Assembly: GCA_017526905.1 (NCBI GenBank)
Contig: JAFXQT010000006.1
Coordinates: 1 to 64,000, forward strand
Source: Bacteroidaceae bacterium
Lineage (GTDB): Bacteria; Bacteroidota; Bacteroidia; Bacteroidales; Bacteroidaceae
Direction of reading: 5' to 3'
Length of the DNA: 64,000 nt
A program made the position numbers and the translations under genes. This document shows, piece by piece, positions 45,474 through 53,317 of the stretch (position 1 is the stretch's first letter; the number at the start of each line of letters is the position of its first letter). The notes beneath the pieces were generated by a model. That model had not been told where the DNA came from, made no database searches, and saw nothing but the letters and a program-made list of their open reading frames with translations.

Positions 45474-45970
45474 GAGGACTCTCCCCCCGCCCTCCCTGTC
45501 AGGGAGGGAGCAGGATGTATTTGGCTGCTTGTATTCATTCGAAATAAGACTCTATTTGAGATAAGACATTATCAGTATCATATAACACTTCTTCGTTAGT
45601 GAAACGCATCACATGGAAGCCCATCTGCTCCAGACACTGTTCTCTGAGAGCATCGTCCTCCTGTTGCTGCCGCTCGGCATGATAGCCGCCATCCACCTCG
45701 ATAATAAGACCTTCACGTTGGGAAATGAAATCCACTATATAATCGCCCACTATATGCTGGCGGTTAAAGCGTGTACCCACCTCCAACTTCCGCAGTTCCT
45801 CCCACAGGACAGTCTCCGCGAGCGTCATGTTACGTCTGTTCTCTTTGGCAAATTCCTTCAAGCGGAGATATCTATCTGGCGAAGCTGTCCGATAATCCAT
45901 TTATTTAGACACTTTATGCACGTTCAGTAACTGCTCCCTCCCTAACAGGGAGGGCGGGGGGAGAGTCCTC
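45474..45970. mobile_element. DUF559 nuclease cassette bounded by inverted repeats
   Basis: The left repeat (45474-45512, 39 bp) and right repeat (45933-45970, 38 bp) are reverse complements differing by one substitution and one indel. Each holds a palindrome CCCTCCCTG-TC/TT-AGGGAGGG and a C/G-run plus GAGAGTCC. Between them is one gene (DUF559). The cassette exactly fills the gap between the clc stop codon (3 nt away) and the fmt start region. No target-site duplication is obvious. Mobility is inferred from structure, not shown. Confidence 0.6.
45535..45900 (-). CDS. DUF559 endonuclease-fold protein
   Basis: 121 aa. AETVLWEELRKLEVGTRFNRQHIVGDYIVDFISQREGLIIEVDGGYHAERQQ is the DUF559 pattern, related to Vsr/MutH-like nuclease folds, with Asp (VDF) and Glu-Val-Asp as the likely active-site acidic residues, and a second-strand RFTNEEVL. 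Biochemical activity of DUF559 proteins is largely untested. It is flanked by inverted repeats (45474-45512 and 45933-45970), and its stop overlaps an ATG in the fmt frame. It sits between clc and fmt on the same strand. Confidence 0.85.
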   Translation of the reverse strand: MDYRTASPDRYLRLKEFAKENRRNMTLAETVLWEELRKLEVGTRFNRQHIVGDYIVDFISQREGLIIEVDGGYHAERQQQEDDALREQCLEQMGFHVMRFTNEEVLYDTDNVLSQIESYFE

Positions 45971-45972
45971 TC

Positions 45973-47772
45973 CTACTCTTCACTCAGGTCCTGCATCATC
46001 TGCCGGTAGAGTCCGAACACATGGCTGCGGCGTATGAAACCGATGAACACGTTGCCCTCGCCCACCACGGGAAGGGTCCATGCCTTGGTGCGTTCGAAGG
46101 TGGACATCACCACCTCCATCGGATCGCCCACGAACAAGCGGGCCGGGGCCTCGGACATCAACGACGACACGTTGAGCTTGTGATAGAGCTCGGTGCGGAA
46201 CATCACATGCCGCACTTTGTCCAGATAAAGCACGCCGAGCAGTTGCTGTTGGGCATTGACCACAGGAAACACGTCGCGCTCGGAACTGGAAATCTGACGG
46301 ACAATCTCGCTCAGGTCGTCGGTGGGATGCAGGTGCTCTTCATATCGTTCGATGACCGAGTCCATCGACATCAGTGTGAGGATGGCCTGATCCTTATTGT
46401 GCGTAACGAGTTCGCCCTTGCGTGCCAGGCGCATGGTGTAGATGCTGTAAGGCTCGAAGATGATAATGGTGAGGTAGGCACACACAGCCACAATCATCAG
46501 GGGCAGAAACAATCCGTAGCCACCTGTGAGCTCGGCAATAAGGAAGATGCCGGTGAGCGGAGCGTGCATCACGCCGCTCATCAGGCCCGCCATGCCAAGC
46601 AGGGAGAAGTTGTTCTCGGGAACCGGAGCAAAGATGGCCAGTTGGGAATGGAAGGGCAGGAATTGGTTCCACACGGAAGCAAAGAGGAAGCCCGACACGC
46701 AACCCAGGAACAGCGAGGGTGCAAAGGTTCCGCCACAACCGCCACCACTGTTGGTGGCCGTGGTGGCAAACACCTTGAACACGATGATGCCTGCCAGATA
46801 GAGCAGCAGCAAATGGGGCATGGAATAGAAGAACGACCCGGCCAGCACCTGGTTCCAGTCGGATGGTCCCTGGCCGTTGAGCAGAAGGCCAATCATGTCA
46901 TAGCCCTCGCCATAGAGCGAGGGGAAGAGGAAGATGAGCACACTGAGGATGGGGCTGGCCACAAGGAAACGGCGCCAGGGACTGCCCAAACGGCGGAAAC
47001 GCTCCTCAAGCCAGTTCATCACACGGGTGAAATAGAGCGACACGAAGCCGCAGAAGATGCCCAGCAGGATGTAGGCCGGAACACGCTGGATGGCAAAGGC
47101 ATGTGTGAGATGGAACTCGAACAGGTTGTCTGTGCCAGACAGGGCGAAAGTGACGGCGGCAGCTGTGACACAGCTGACCAACAGCGGCAGCAGACTGCCC
47201 AGGGTGAAGTCGAGCATCAGCACCTCGAGCGTGAAGACCAAGCCGGCGATGGGTGCCTTGAAAATGCCACTCACGGCCCCCGCCGCACCACAGCCCACCA
47301 GCAACATCATCTTCTTGGAATCCAGCCGGAACAGGCGGCCCAGGTTGGAGCCGATGGCCGAGCCCGTCAGCACGATAGGCGCCTCGGCACCCACCGAACC
47401 GCCAAAGCCGATGGTGATGCCCGACGCGATGACGCTGGACCAGGTGTTGTGTGCCTTGATGAAGCTGCGCTTACGCGCAATGGCATAGAGGATTTTGGTG
47501 ATGCCGTGGCCTATGTCGTCGCGCACCACATAGCGCACGAAGAGCCCGGTGATGAAGATGCCCGCCACGGGATAGACCAAATACAGCCAGTTGGCACCGG
47601 TAATGGTAAACTGATGGGTAAGCAGGTGCTCAATCTGATGAATGAGCCACTTGAGCAGCAGCCCGGCAAGGGCAGTGAGCACGCCCACCACCAAGGCCAG
47701 TGCCAACATGGTGCGGTTGCCACGCAGGTGTCCGCGCAGCCATGCAATACTATCGGCAAGTACTTTTCTCAT
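45973..47772 (-). CDS. ClC-type chloride channel/antiporter with CBS domains
   Basis: 599 aa from MRKVLADSIAWLRG. ClC family anion transporter with about ten membrane helices; selectivity motifs GFGGSVGAEAPIV (GSxGxEGP-like, here with GAEAP), GAAGAVSGIFKAPIAGLVF, and GGCGGTFAPSLFLGC. The C-terminus has a CBS pair (LTLMSMDSVIERYEEHLHPTDDLSEIV and VSSLMSEAPARLFVGDPMEVVM). In-frame upstream codons back to 47823 would add 17 residues, but a -7 promoter box lies there, so I use 47772. It precedes the DUF559 cassette. Confidence 0.92.
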   Translation of the reverse strand: MRKVLADSIAWLRGHLRGNRTMLALALVVGVLTALAGLLLKWLIHQIEHLLTHQFTITGANWLYLVYPVAGIFITGLFVRYVVRDDIGHGITKILYAIARKRSFIKAHNTWSSVIASGITIGFGGSVGAEAPIVLTGSAIGSNLGRLFRLDSKKMMLLVGCGAAGAVSGIFKAPIAGLVFTLEVLMLDFTLGSLLPLLVSCVTAAAVTFALSGTDNLFEFHLTHAFAIQRVPAYILLGIFCGFVSLYFTRVMNWLEERFRRLGSPWRRFLVASPILSVLIFLFPSLYGEGYDMIGLLLNGQGPSDWNQVLAGSFFYSMPHLLLLYLAGIIVFKVFATTATNSGGGCGGTFAPSLFLGCVSGFLFASVWNQFLPFHSQLAIFAPVPENNFSLLGMAGLMSGVMHAPLTGIFLIAELTGGYGLFLPLMIVAVCAYLTIIIFEPYSIYTMRLARKGELVTHNKDQAILTLMSMDSVIERYEEHLHPTDDLSEIVRQISSSERDVFPVVNAQQQLLGVLYLDKVRHVMFRTELYHKLNVSSLMSEAPARLFVGDPMEVVMSTFERTKAWTLPVVGEGNVFIGFIRRSHVFGLYRQMMQDLSEE

Positions 47773-47779
47773 TGCGGCG

Positions 47780-47787
47780 CAAAGGTA
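47780..47787 (-). promoter_or_regulatory. -7 promoter box directly before the clc start
   Basis: On the minus strand TACCTTTG fits TAnnTTTG and ends 7 nt before the ATG at 47772, so a transcript from it would be nearly leaderless. No good -33 element is visible at 19-21 nt. Confidence 0.4.
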
Positions 47788-47960
47788 GTACTTTCCCTTC
47801 AATATCCGGCCAAGCAAGCACACATTTTTAGGCCTCAGGCAAAAAAAAGGACACTATTTTTTGGTACGTAGCCGTTTCGCGATTATCATTGTGGCAGGTT
47901 TCATGGGTTAACCTACGCACGTACATCCACATTATAAAGGTGTGCACACACGTGCTGAAA

Positions 47961-48120
47961 ATAAGCCGTACGTCTTCCGCCAGGAAAGCGTACGGCTTAT
48001 CGGTTGCATACGTACGTCTTATGGCTGCAAAGCGTACGTCTTATTGTACGAAGTCCTTGGACTTATAGCTCGAAGTCCTTGGACTTATAGCTCGAAGTCC
48101 TTGGACTTATGGCGCTAAGT
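47961..48120. repeat. 22-bp-period palindromic array (7 units) with leading hairpin
   Basis: Seven units with exact 22-bp period start at 47967, 47989, 48011, 48033, 48055, 48077 and 48099; most share CTTAT at the same offset. Units 1-4 carry CGTACGTCTT or CGTACGGCTT; units 5-7 carry AAGTCCTTGGACTT, a palindrome. Units 1 and 2 together form a perfect 12-bp stem hairpin (47961-47972 with 47989-48000). No reading frame covers it. Same period as the array at 11366-11475, but a different sequence. Confidence 0.85.
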
Positions 48121-48519
48121 GCATGGCAAACTGGGTGGAACCGATGATGGGCGTGGGAAGCGGAGTGTGAGATTGCTACAGCACTGCCACTTGTGCCATC
48201 GTACCAACTTTGCCACTTTTGCCACAATTGACACATTTGACACATTTGACACATTTGCCAATTGGCATTCCTTAAAATACGGGTTTACCACTTTTAAAGG
48301 TAATATATTTATTATCAAATAGATATATCACTTTTTAGATATCTATATTCATAGCAGGTGATTGGCGAATTGAGACGTGGCAAAAGTGGCAAAAGTGTCA
48401 ATTGTGTCAAAGTTGGCAAAGTTGGCAGTTTTGAGGTGGAGCGTGTTCAGTCCTGAGCTCCTCACCTTGCGGACTGGTTCGGACATGCACCGCCTGTTGC
48501 GATGAGCTTATGCGGCAGG
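48121..48519. repeat. 9-nt iterons in inverted blocks around an AT-rich core
   Basis: At 48204-48265 are units TTTGCCAC, TTTTGCCAC, AATTGACAC and ATTTGACAC in tandem, 9 nt each. At 48378-48430 the reverse-complement block GTGGCAAAA, GTGTCAATT, TTGGCAAAG runs the other way. Between them is an AT-rich core. No gene is present. The layout is like a replication- or protein-binding site, but function is unknown. Confidence 0.7.
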
Positions 48520-49176
48520 CTATTTGCGGATGATGGTCACCTCGCCACTCGGGCCCAGTTTGATGATGGAGCTGGGTTCGTGGATGGAGGTGTCACGCTG
48601 ACGGGAGAGGCACACGTAGTCCACTGCATTCTTGAGCTCGTCAGAGATATCGGCAAAGGTCTGTGGCGAAGGCTCGCCGCTGAAGTTGGCCGAGGTGCTT
48701 ACGATGGGCTTCTGGAAGCGGTAGCAAAGCTGATGAGAGAAGGCCTCGGCTGTGACTCGCAGCCCCACGCTGCCATCCTCGGCCAGCAGGTTGGGTGCCA
48801 AGCCTTGGGCGCCACTGAGGATAACGGTGGTGGGTTTGAGAGCCAGGTCGATAATATCCCAGGCCACATCGGGCACACCCCGCACATAGCGTTGCAGGCG
48901 GCCCGGGCTGTCCACCAGACAGATGAGTGCCTTGGAGTCCTGACGTTGCTTAATTTCGAACACCTTCCTGACGGCCTCCGGATTGGTGGCATCGCAGCCA
49001 ATACCCCAGATTGTATCAGTGGGATAAAGGATAGTGCCCCCCTGTTTCAGCACATCGATGGCGGCACGGATATCTGCGTCGCGGAACTCGGCAGAGCCCC
49101 GTGCGTGCCCACCGCCTTCCCGGTTAGTAAAAGAGCGGGTTCTGTTTGACTGGTTGTTATTGTGAGTGTTGGACAT
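48520..49176 (-). CDS. L-threonylcarbamoyladenylate synthase (Sua5/YciO/YrdC family)
   Basis: Makes threonylcarbamoyl-AMP for the t6A modification of tRNA. 218 aa. Family motifs: AAIDVLKQGGTILYPTDTIWGIGCDATN, KQRQDSKALICLVDS (nucleotide site), and PIVSTSANFSGEPSPQTFADI. The first 28 residues are an extension rich in N, R and G that normal members lack; the encoding DNA (about 49100-49130) has a purine-rich segment that loosely resembles the other repeat relics, but this is weak. It is followed leftward by an empty repeat region and clc. Confidence 0.9.
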   Translation of the reverse strand: MSNTHNNNQSNRTRSFTNREGGGHARGSAEFRDADIRAAIDVLKQGGTILYPTDTIWGIGCDATNPEAVRKVFEIKQRQDSKALICLVDSPGRLQRYVRGVPDVAWDIIDLALKPTTVILSGAQGLAPNLLAEDGSVGLRVTAEAFSHQLCYRFQKPIVSTSANFSGEPSPQTFADISDELKNAVDYVCLSRQRDTSIHEPSSIIKLGPSGEVTIIRK

Positions 49177-49234
49177 AGGTGGATATCATAAGGGAGCTCG
49201 GCGGGAAAAGCGCCGAGCACAGTGGACATGGGGG

Positions 49235-50887
49235 TTAAAATTCGCTTGTGAAATGGAACTTTATGTGTTCAAAGTCGTGCTGAGCCATCTGTAGCACGTA
49301 GTTGCTGTCGGCCAGGAACACGTCGCGCCCTTCTATGTCGCGTGCCATGTACTGGTATTTGCGCTTCTTGAAGGCTTCGAGCTGTGCCTCGTCGTCGCTC
49401 TCTATCCAACAAGCCTTGTAGAGGCTGGCCGGTTCCCAGCGGCACTTGGCACCATACTCGTTCTCGAGGCGGTACTGGATCACTTCAAACTGCAACTGCC
49501 CCACCGTGCCGATAAGCTTGCGCCCATTGAACTGGTTGATGAACAGCTGGGCCACGCCCTCGTCCATCAGTTGGTTGATGCCTTTCTCCAGTTGCTTGGT
49601 CTTCATCGGGTCGGCATTTTCGATGTACTTGAACATCTCCGGCGAGAACGAGGGAAGGCCGCGGAAATGTAGCTGCTCGCCCTCGGTCAGCGTGTCGCCT
49701 ATCTTGAAGATACCATTGTCGGGCAAGCCCACAATGTCGCCCGGCCAAGCCTCGTCGATGGTGCTCTTGCGCTGCGCCATGAACTGAGTGGGCGAAGAGA
49801 AGCGGACCGTCTTGCCCTGACGCACATGCAAGTAGGGGGCGTTGCGCACGAACTTGCCCGAACACACCTTGCAGAAAGCGATGCAGGAACGGTGGTTGGG
49901 ATCAATATTGGCGGTGATTTTGAAAATGAAACCGGTGAACTTAGGTTCCTCGGGCTGCACATCGCGCTCCTCGGCCTTGGTGGGACGAGGCGAAGGGGCA
50001 ATCTCAACAAAGCAGTCGAGCAGTTCCTTCACACCGAAGTTGTTCAGCGCCGAGCCGAAGAACACCGGCGCCACTTCGGCATTCAGGTAGGACTCGCGGT
50101 CGAATTCAGGATAGACGCCTTCGATAATCTCCAGGTCCTCGCGAAGCTTTGTTGCATCGTCGGCGCCTACGCGCTCGTCCAGCTCAGCCGAATCCAACTG
50201 CACGCTGACCTTCTCAGTGACGCGCTGCTTGTCGGGGGTGAAGAGGTTGAGGTTCTGCTCGTAGATGTTGTACACCCCCTTGAAGCGGGCCCCCTGGTTG
50301 ATGGGCCACGACAGCGGGCGCACTTTGATTTGCAGCTCTTCCTCCAGCTCGTCCAAAAGGTCGAAGGGGTCCTTGCCCTCGCGGTCCATCTTGTTAATGA
50401 ACACGATGACGGGGGTCTTTCGCATGCGGCACACCGTCATCAGCTTGCGGGTCTGAGCCTCAACACCCTTTGCACCGTCAACCACGATGATGGCACTGTC
50501 CACAGCCGTGAGCGTACGGAACGTGTCCTCGGCAAAGTCCTGGTGGCCAGGGGTGTCGAGGATATTGACCTTGTAGGCCCCCTGTTGTCCCCCGGCGGGG
50601 GACTTCTCTTCCGCTTGTTGGCCTGTTTGTTCATCCCCCGCCGGGGGATTATAGGGGGCCGGCATATAGTCGAACTCCATGACGGAGGTGGTGACGCTGA
50701 TACCGCGCTGCTTCTCGATCTCCATCCAGTCGGACGTGGCTGTCTTCTTAATTTTGTTACTCTTTACGGCACCGGCCACCTGAATCTGACCGCCAAAAAG
50801 CAGCAGTTTCTCTGTTAGGGTGGTCTTACCGGCATCAGGGTGCGATATGATAGCGAATGTTCGCCTGCGTTCTATTTCTTGATTCAC
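49235..50887 (-). CDS. prfC: Peptide chain release factor 3
   Basis: GTPase that recycles RF1/RF2 from the ribosome after termination. Starts with GTG at 50887 ([11 protein letters not shown]). P-loop [18 protein letters not shown]2 region [42 protein letters not shown], and [14 protein letters not shown]. Between MEFDY and VNILDTPGH there are about 25 extra residues ([20 protein letters not shown]) encoded by an inverted-repeat element at 50576-50660. Ordinary RF3 has only a short turn there. The frame stays open, so the protein is probably functional with a surface insertion. 550 aa. Confidence 0.93.
   Translation of the reverse strand: MNQEIERRRTFAIISHPDAGKTTLTEKLLLFGGQIQVAGAVKSNKIKKTATSDWMEIEKQRGISVTTSVMEFDYMPAPYNPPAGDEQTGQQAEEKSPAGGQQGAYKVNILDTPGHQDFAEDTFRTLTAVDSAIIVVDGAKGVEAQTRKLMTVCRMRKTPVIVFINKMDREGKDPFDLLDELEEELQIKVRPLSWPINQGARFKGVYNIYEQNLNLFTPDKQRVTEKVSVQLDSAELDERVGADDATKLREDLEIIEGVYPEFDRESYLNAEVAPVFFGSALNNFGVKELLDCFVEIAPSPRPTKAEERDVQPEEPKFTGFIFKITANIDPNHRSCIAFCKVCSGKFVRNAPYLHVRQGKTVRFSSPTQFMAQRKSTIDEAWPGDIVGLPDNGIFKIGDTLTEGEQLHFRGLPSFSPEMFKYIENADPMKTKQLEKGINQLMDEGVAQLFINQFNGRKLIGTVGQLQFEVIQYRLENEYGAKCRWEPASLYKACWIESDDEAQLEAFKKRKYQYMARDIEGRDVFLADSNYVLQMAQHDFEHIKFHFTSEF
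50576..50660. repeat. MITE-like inverted-repeat element in prfC coding sequence
   Basis: 85 bp. The ends GGCCCCCT (50576) and AGGGGGCC (ending 50660) are inverted; each arm also has a palindrome CCCCCGGCGGGGG or CCCCCGCCGGGGG. The arms (30 bp each) match at about four of five positions. It lies in frame inside the RF3 G domain. Resembles in style, but not strictly in sequence, the repeats around DUF559. Confidence 0.7.
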
Positions 50888-50929
50888 CTTGTGTATTGAA
50901 GGGTTTAATGATTTACTATTTGATGATTG

Positions 50930-51814
50930 TCAACCCACCGCCAGCAGCCTGACACAGGCAGCAAGGCTATCCTCCCAATAGGGCACCTCGATGCCGTAGG
51001 TCTGCTTGATTTTGGTCTTGTCCAGCACGCTGTAGTGCGGACGGGTGGCAGGAGTGGGATATTCGGTGGTGTGCAACGGACGCACGTGGCAGGTGGTGAT
51101 ACCGGCCAGCCGATGGATGGCTTTGGTAAAATCGTACCACGACGTGACGCCCTCGTCTGTGAAATGATAGATGCCAGGCTGGATGCCCTGCCCAATGGCC
51201 GACATGACGACTGCCGCAAGGTCACGGGCATAGGTAGGCGTGCCCACCTGGTCGAAGATGACACCCAACTCGCTCTTCTCTCGGCCAAGCCGCAACATGG
51301 TCTTTACGAAGTTGTTGCCGAAGGTGCTGTACAGCCAAGCCGTGCGGATAATCATGGCCGAGGGGTTGGCAGCCAGAACCGCCCGCTCGCCTTCCAGTTT
51401 GGTACGCCCATAGACAGAGGCCGGACAGGTGGGCACGTCCTCGGTGTAGGGCGTATGTGCAGTGCCGTCGAAGACATAATCGGTTGAAATCTGGATCAGC
51501 TGCCCGCCACGCCGCTGGATGGCTTCGGCCAGATAGCCCGGCGCCACAGCATTCAGCAGGTGGGCTTTTGCCTCGTCAGTCTCGGCCTTATCCACCGCCG
51601 TATAGGCTGCACAATTCACAATCACATCAATGTCATGGTCTTGCACAAAAGTCTCGATCGCAGCCTGGTCGGTAATATCGAGGGGCGACACCTTGGCACC
51701 GTCAGCCACTGAAGCCACATCGGTAAAGAACCAAGTGTACTGAGTATGCTGCTGTGCCATCAGCTGCATCTCATTACCCAACTGGCCGCATGCACCTGTA
51801 ACAAGTATCTTCAT
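50930..51814 (-). CDS. rfbD: dTDP-4-dehydrorhamnose reductase
   Basis: Last step of dTDP-L-rhamnose synthesis, an NAD(P)H-dependent short-chain reductase. 294 aa. N-terminal Rossmann motif ITGACGQLGNEM, NCAAYTAVDKAE, STDYVFDGT, and the catalytic YGRTKLEGE (Tyr/Lys). C-terminal substrate domain GIYHFTDEG and TRPHYSVLDKTKI. No other rhamnose gene (rfbA, B, C) is nearby, so it works with distant genes. It lies between RF3 (42 bp downstream) and DUF4924, with a short tandem repeat upstream. Confidence 0.94.
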   Translation of the reverse strand: MKILVTGACGQLGNEMQLMAQQHTQYTWFFTDVASVADGAKVSPLDITDQAAIETFVQDHDIDVIVNCAAYTAVDKAETDEAKAHLLNAVAPGYLAEAIQRRGGQLIQISTDYVFDGTAHTPYTEDVPTCPASVYGRTKLEGERAVLAANPSAMIIRTAWLYSTFGNNFVKTMLRLGREKSELGVIFDQVGTPTYARDLAAVVMSAIGQGIQPGIYHFTDEGVTSWYDFTKAIHRLAGITTCHVRPLHTTEYPTPATRPHYSVLDKTKIKQTYGIEVPYWEDSLAACVRLLAVG

Positions 51815-51859
51815 CTCTTATCTCTTATCTTTTATCTCTTATCTTTTATCTCTACTCTA
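51815..51859. repeat. TCTCTTAT/TCTTTTAT short tandem repeat upstream of rfbD
   Basis: About five 7-8-nt units fill the gap between DUF4924 and rfbD, touching the rfbD ATG and the last codons of DUF4924. Same style as tracts before chrA and pepT. Confidence 0.7.
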
Positions 51860-52397
51860 TCTCCAACGTTCCCTCCCGTTCCTGTTTCCAGGCGCGTGCC
51901 AAGAGGGCAATGAGTTGTGACACTGCCGCAACAGCCTCCTGCGTGCCCTTGCTGATCTCACGTTTCTGCAAGCGCAACAACATCACAGCATAAAGCATGT
52001 CGAAACAGTTCTGCAGTTCAAGCGCCTCTTCGCCATGGCTTTTTGCACGGAACTCAACGATGTAAGGCAAGGCCTTGTAGTAGGCGGCTTTGTAGAAAGC
52101 CTGCTTTGGCGATTCGAGCAGTTGCAGGTGCAGATCGGTGAGCAGACTGATAGTGCCGAGGTTGCTGAGCAGGTGGCCGCTTTTGGTCTTGCCCTCATCC
52201 TGCATCATAATGCACAGTTCGCTCAGCCATTCGGCTTCGTCGTCCTTATCCTCGTCGCTCCAATCGAAGCGCGACACATATTCGTCGGCAAGTCGGTCGG
52301 GGTCGCAATCGTAGGCACGTAGCGTATCTTCCAACTGGAACATATAGAGAATATACTCAGCTATATTGGTCTCTTTAAGATGATGGGCAATCTTCAT
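51852..52397 (-). CDS. DUF4924 family protein
   Basis: 181 aa, mostly helical and soluble, no signal peptide. The sequence KETNIAEYILYMFQLEDTLRAYDCD and the later FYKAAYYKALPYIVEFRAKS are characteristic of this Bacteroidetes family of unknown function. Conserved beside housekeeping genes in Bacteroidales. Its stop is 38 bp from the rfbD start. Confidence 0.88.
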   Translation of the reverse strand: MKIAHHLKETNIAEYILYMFQLEDTLRAYDCDPDRLADEYVSRFDWSDEDKDDEAEWLSELCIMMQDEGKTKSGHLLSNLGTISLLTDLHLQLLESPKQAFYKAAYYKALPYIVEFRAKSHGEEALELQNCFDMLYAVMLLRLQKREISKGTQEAVAAVSQLIALLARAWKQEREGTLEIE

Positions 52398-52507
52398 AAT
52401 GTATGATGGGATATGTAAAAAAGGGGGCAGGGAGAACTGTTGCCATACTCAGAGCACCCTACATTTATACTTAATGCTTCGAACTCCGAACAATACGCCA
52501 CGCGCCG

Positions 52508-53161
52508 TCAGTACAAGGTAAGGCCCAGCAGTGTGGAAAGCAAAAGCAGCACGCTGACCACCATCACCACCACACCGATAATCTGGTTGATGAGCCAAAT
52601 GCGGTTGACATCGAAGCTGGCACGCACCTTATCTATAATATAAGTCAGCCCGTACCACCACAGCATGGCTCCCATGAATATACTGATGTAGCCCAGGCAT
52701 TGCTGCCCTAAGTGGTCGGGCACCACAAAGGTAAAAGCATTGAACAAAGCCACGAAGAGGAAGATGATGAGCGGGTTGCTCAGCGTGATGAGGAACGCAG
52801 TCAGGAAATTGTGGGTAAGCGTGCCACGGCTGTTGGACGTGGGGCGCAGCTGCGGGCGGGAACGGTAGGTATAGAGACCGAAAACGAACAACAGGACACT
52901 GCCCACCAACTTCAGTATGTAAATGGTGCGCGGCTGCTCAATAAATTCCACGACAAAACTCATGCCAAAGCCTGTAATCAAAGCATAGAGAATGTCGCTG
53001 AGAGCAGCCCCAAGTCCCGTCATCAGGCCATACTCGCGGCCTTTGTTGAGTGTGCGCTGGATACACAACACTCCCACAGGCCCCATTGGAGCACTTGCAA
53101 CCATTCCGACAATGAGGCCTTTGATGGTTAAATCGAGTAAAGTAACATGTTCGAACCACAT
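52508..53161 (-). CDS. LysE/RhtB-type amino-acid exporter
   Basis: 217 aa from the ATG (MWFEHVTLL); the GTG three codons upstream is also possible. Membrane protein with six hydrophobic segments. LysE features: APMGPVGVLCIQRTLNKGREYGLMTGLGAALSDILYALI near the N-terminus and LITLSNPLIIFLFVALFNAF in the middle. Substrate unknown (amino acids or related). First gene of the leftward run to DUF4924, and divergent from the ROK gene. Confidence 0.88.
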   Translation of the reverse strand: MWFEHVTLLDLTIKGLIVGMVASAPMGPVGVLCIQRTLNKGREYGLMTGLGAALSDILYALITGFGMSFVVEFIEQPRTIYILKLVGSVLLFVFGLYTYRSRPQLRPTSNSRGTLTHNFLTAFLITLSNPLIIFLFVALFNAFTFVVPDHLGQQCLGYISIFMGAMLWWYGLTYIIDKVRASFDVNRIWLINQIIGVVVMVVSVLLLLSTLLGLTLY

Positions 53162-53271
53162 AGAGGCCACAAAGGTCGTGCTTTTTTACGAAAAAGCGAA
53201 GAAAATGTGTGCTTTTTTGAAGGTTAGTGCATTTTTATGCCACATTCTTTCGTGCGAATGCAAACTTTTAT

Positions 53272-53279
53272 TACCTTTA
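53272..53279 (+). promoter_or_regulatory. Possible -7 box for the ROK gene
   Basis: TACCTTTA is one base off TAnnTTTG and lies 39 nt before the ATG at 53318 in an AT-rich gap. The -33 part is unclear. Confidence 0.35.
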
Positions 53280-53317
53280 CCCCCAAATCGGACTAACAAA
53301 TCAAACCACCACCAGAC

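Noticed and set aside
46021..47871. 616-aa open frame antisense to the ClC gene
   Set aside because: It mirrors the ClC codons, has low-complexity His/Gln/Glu composition and no domain; the sense strand encodes a complete ClC protein.
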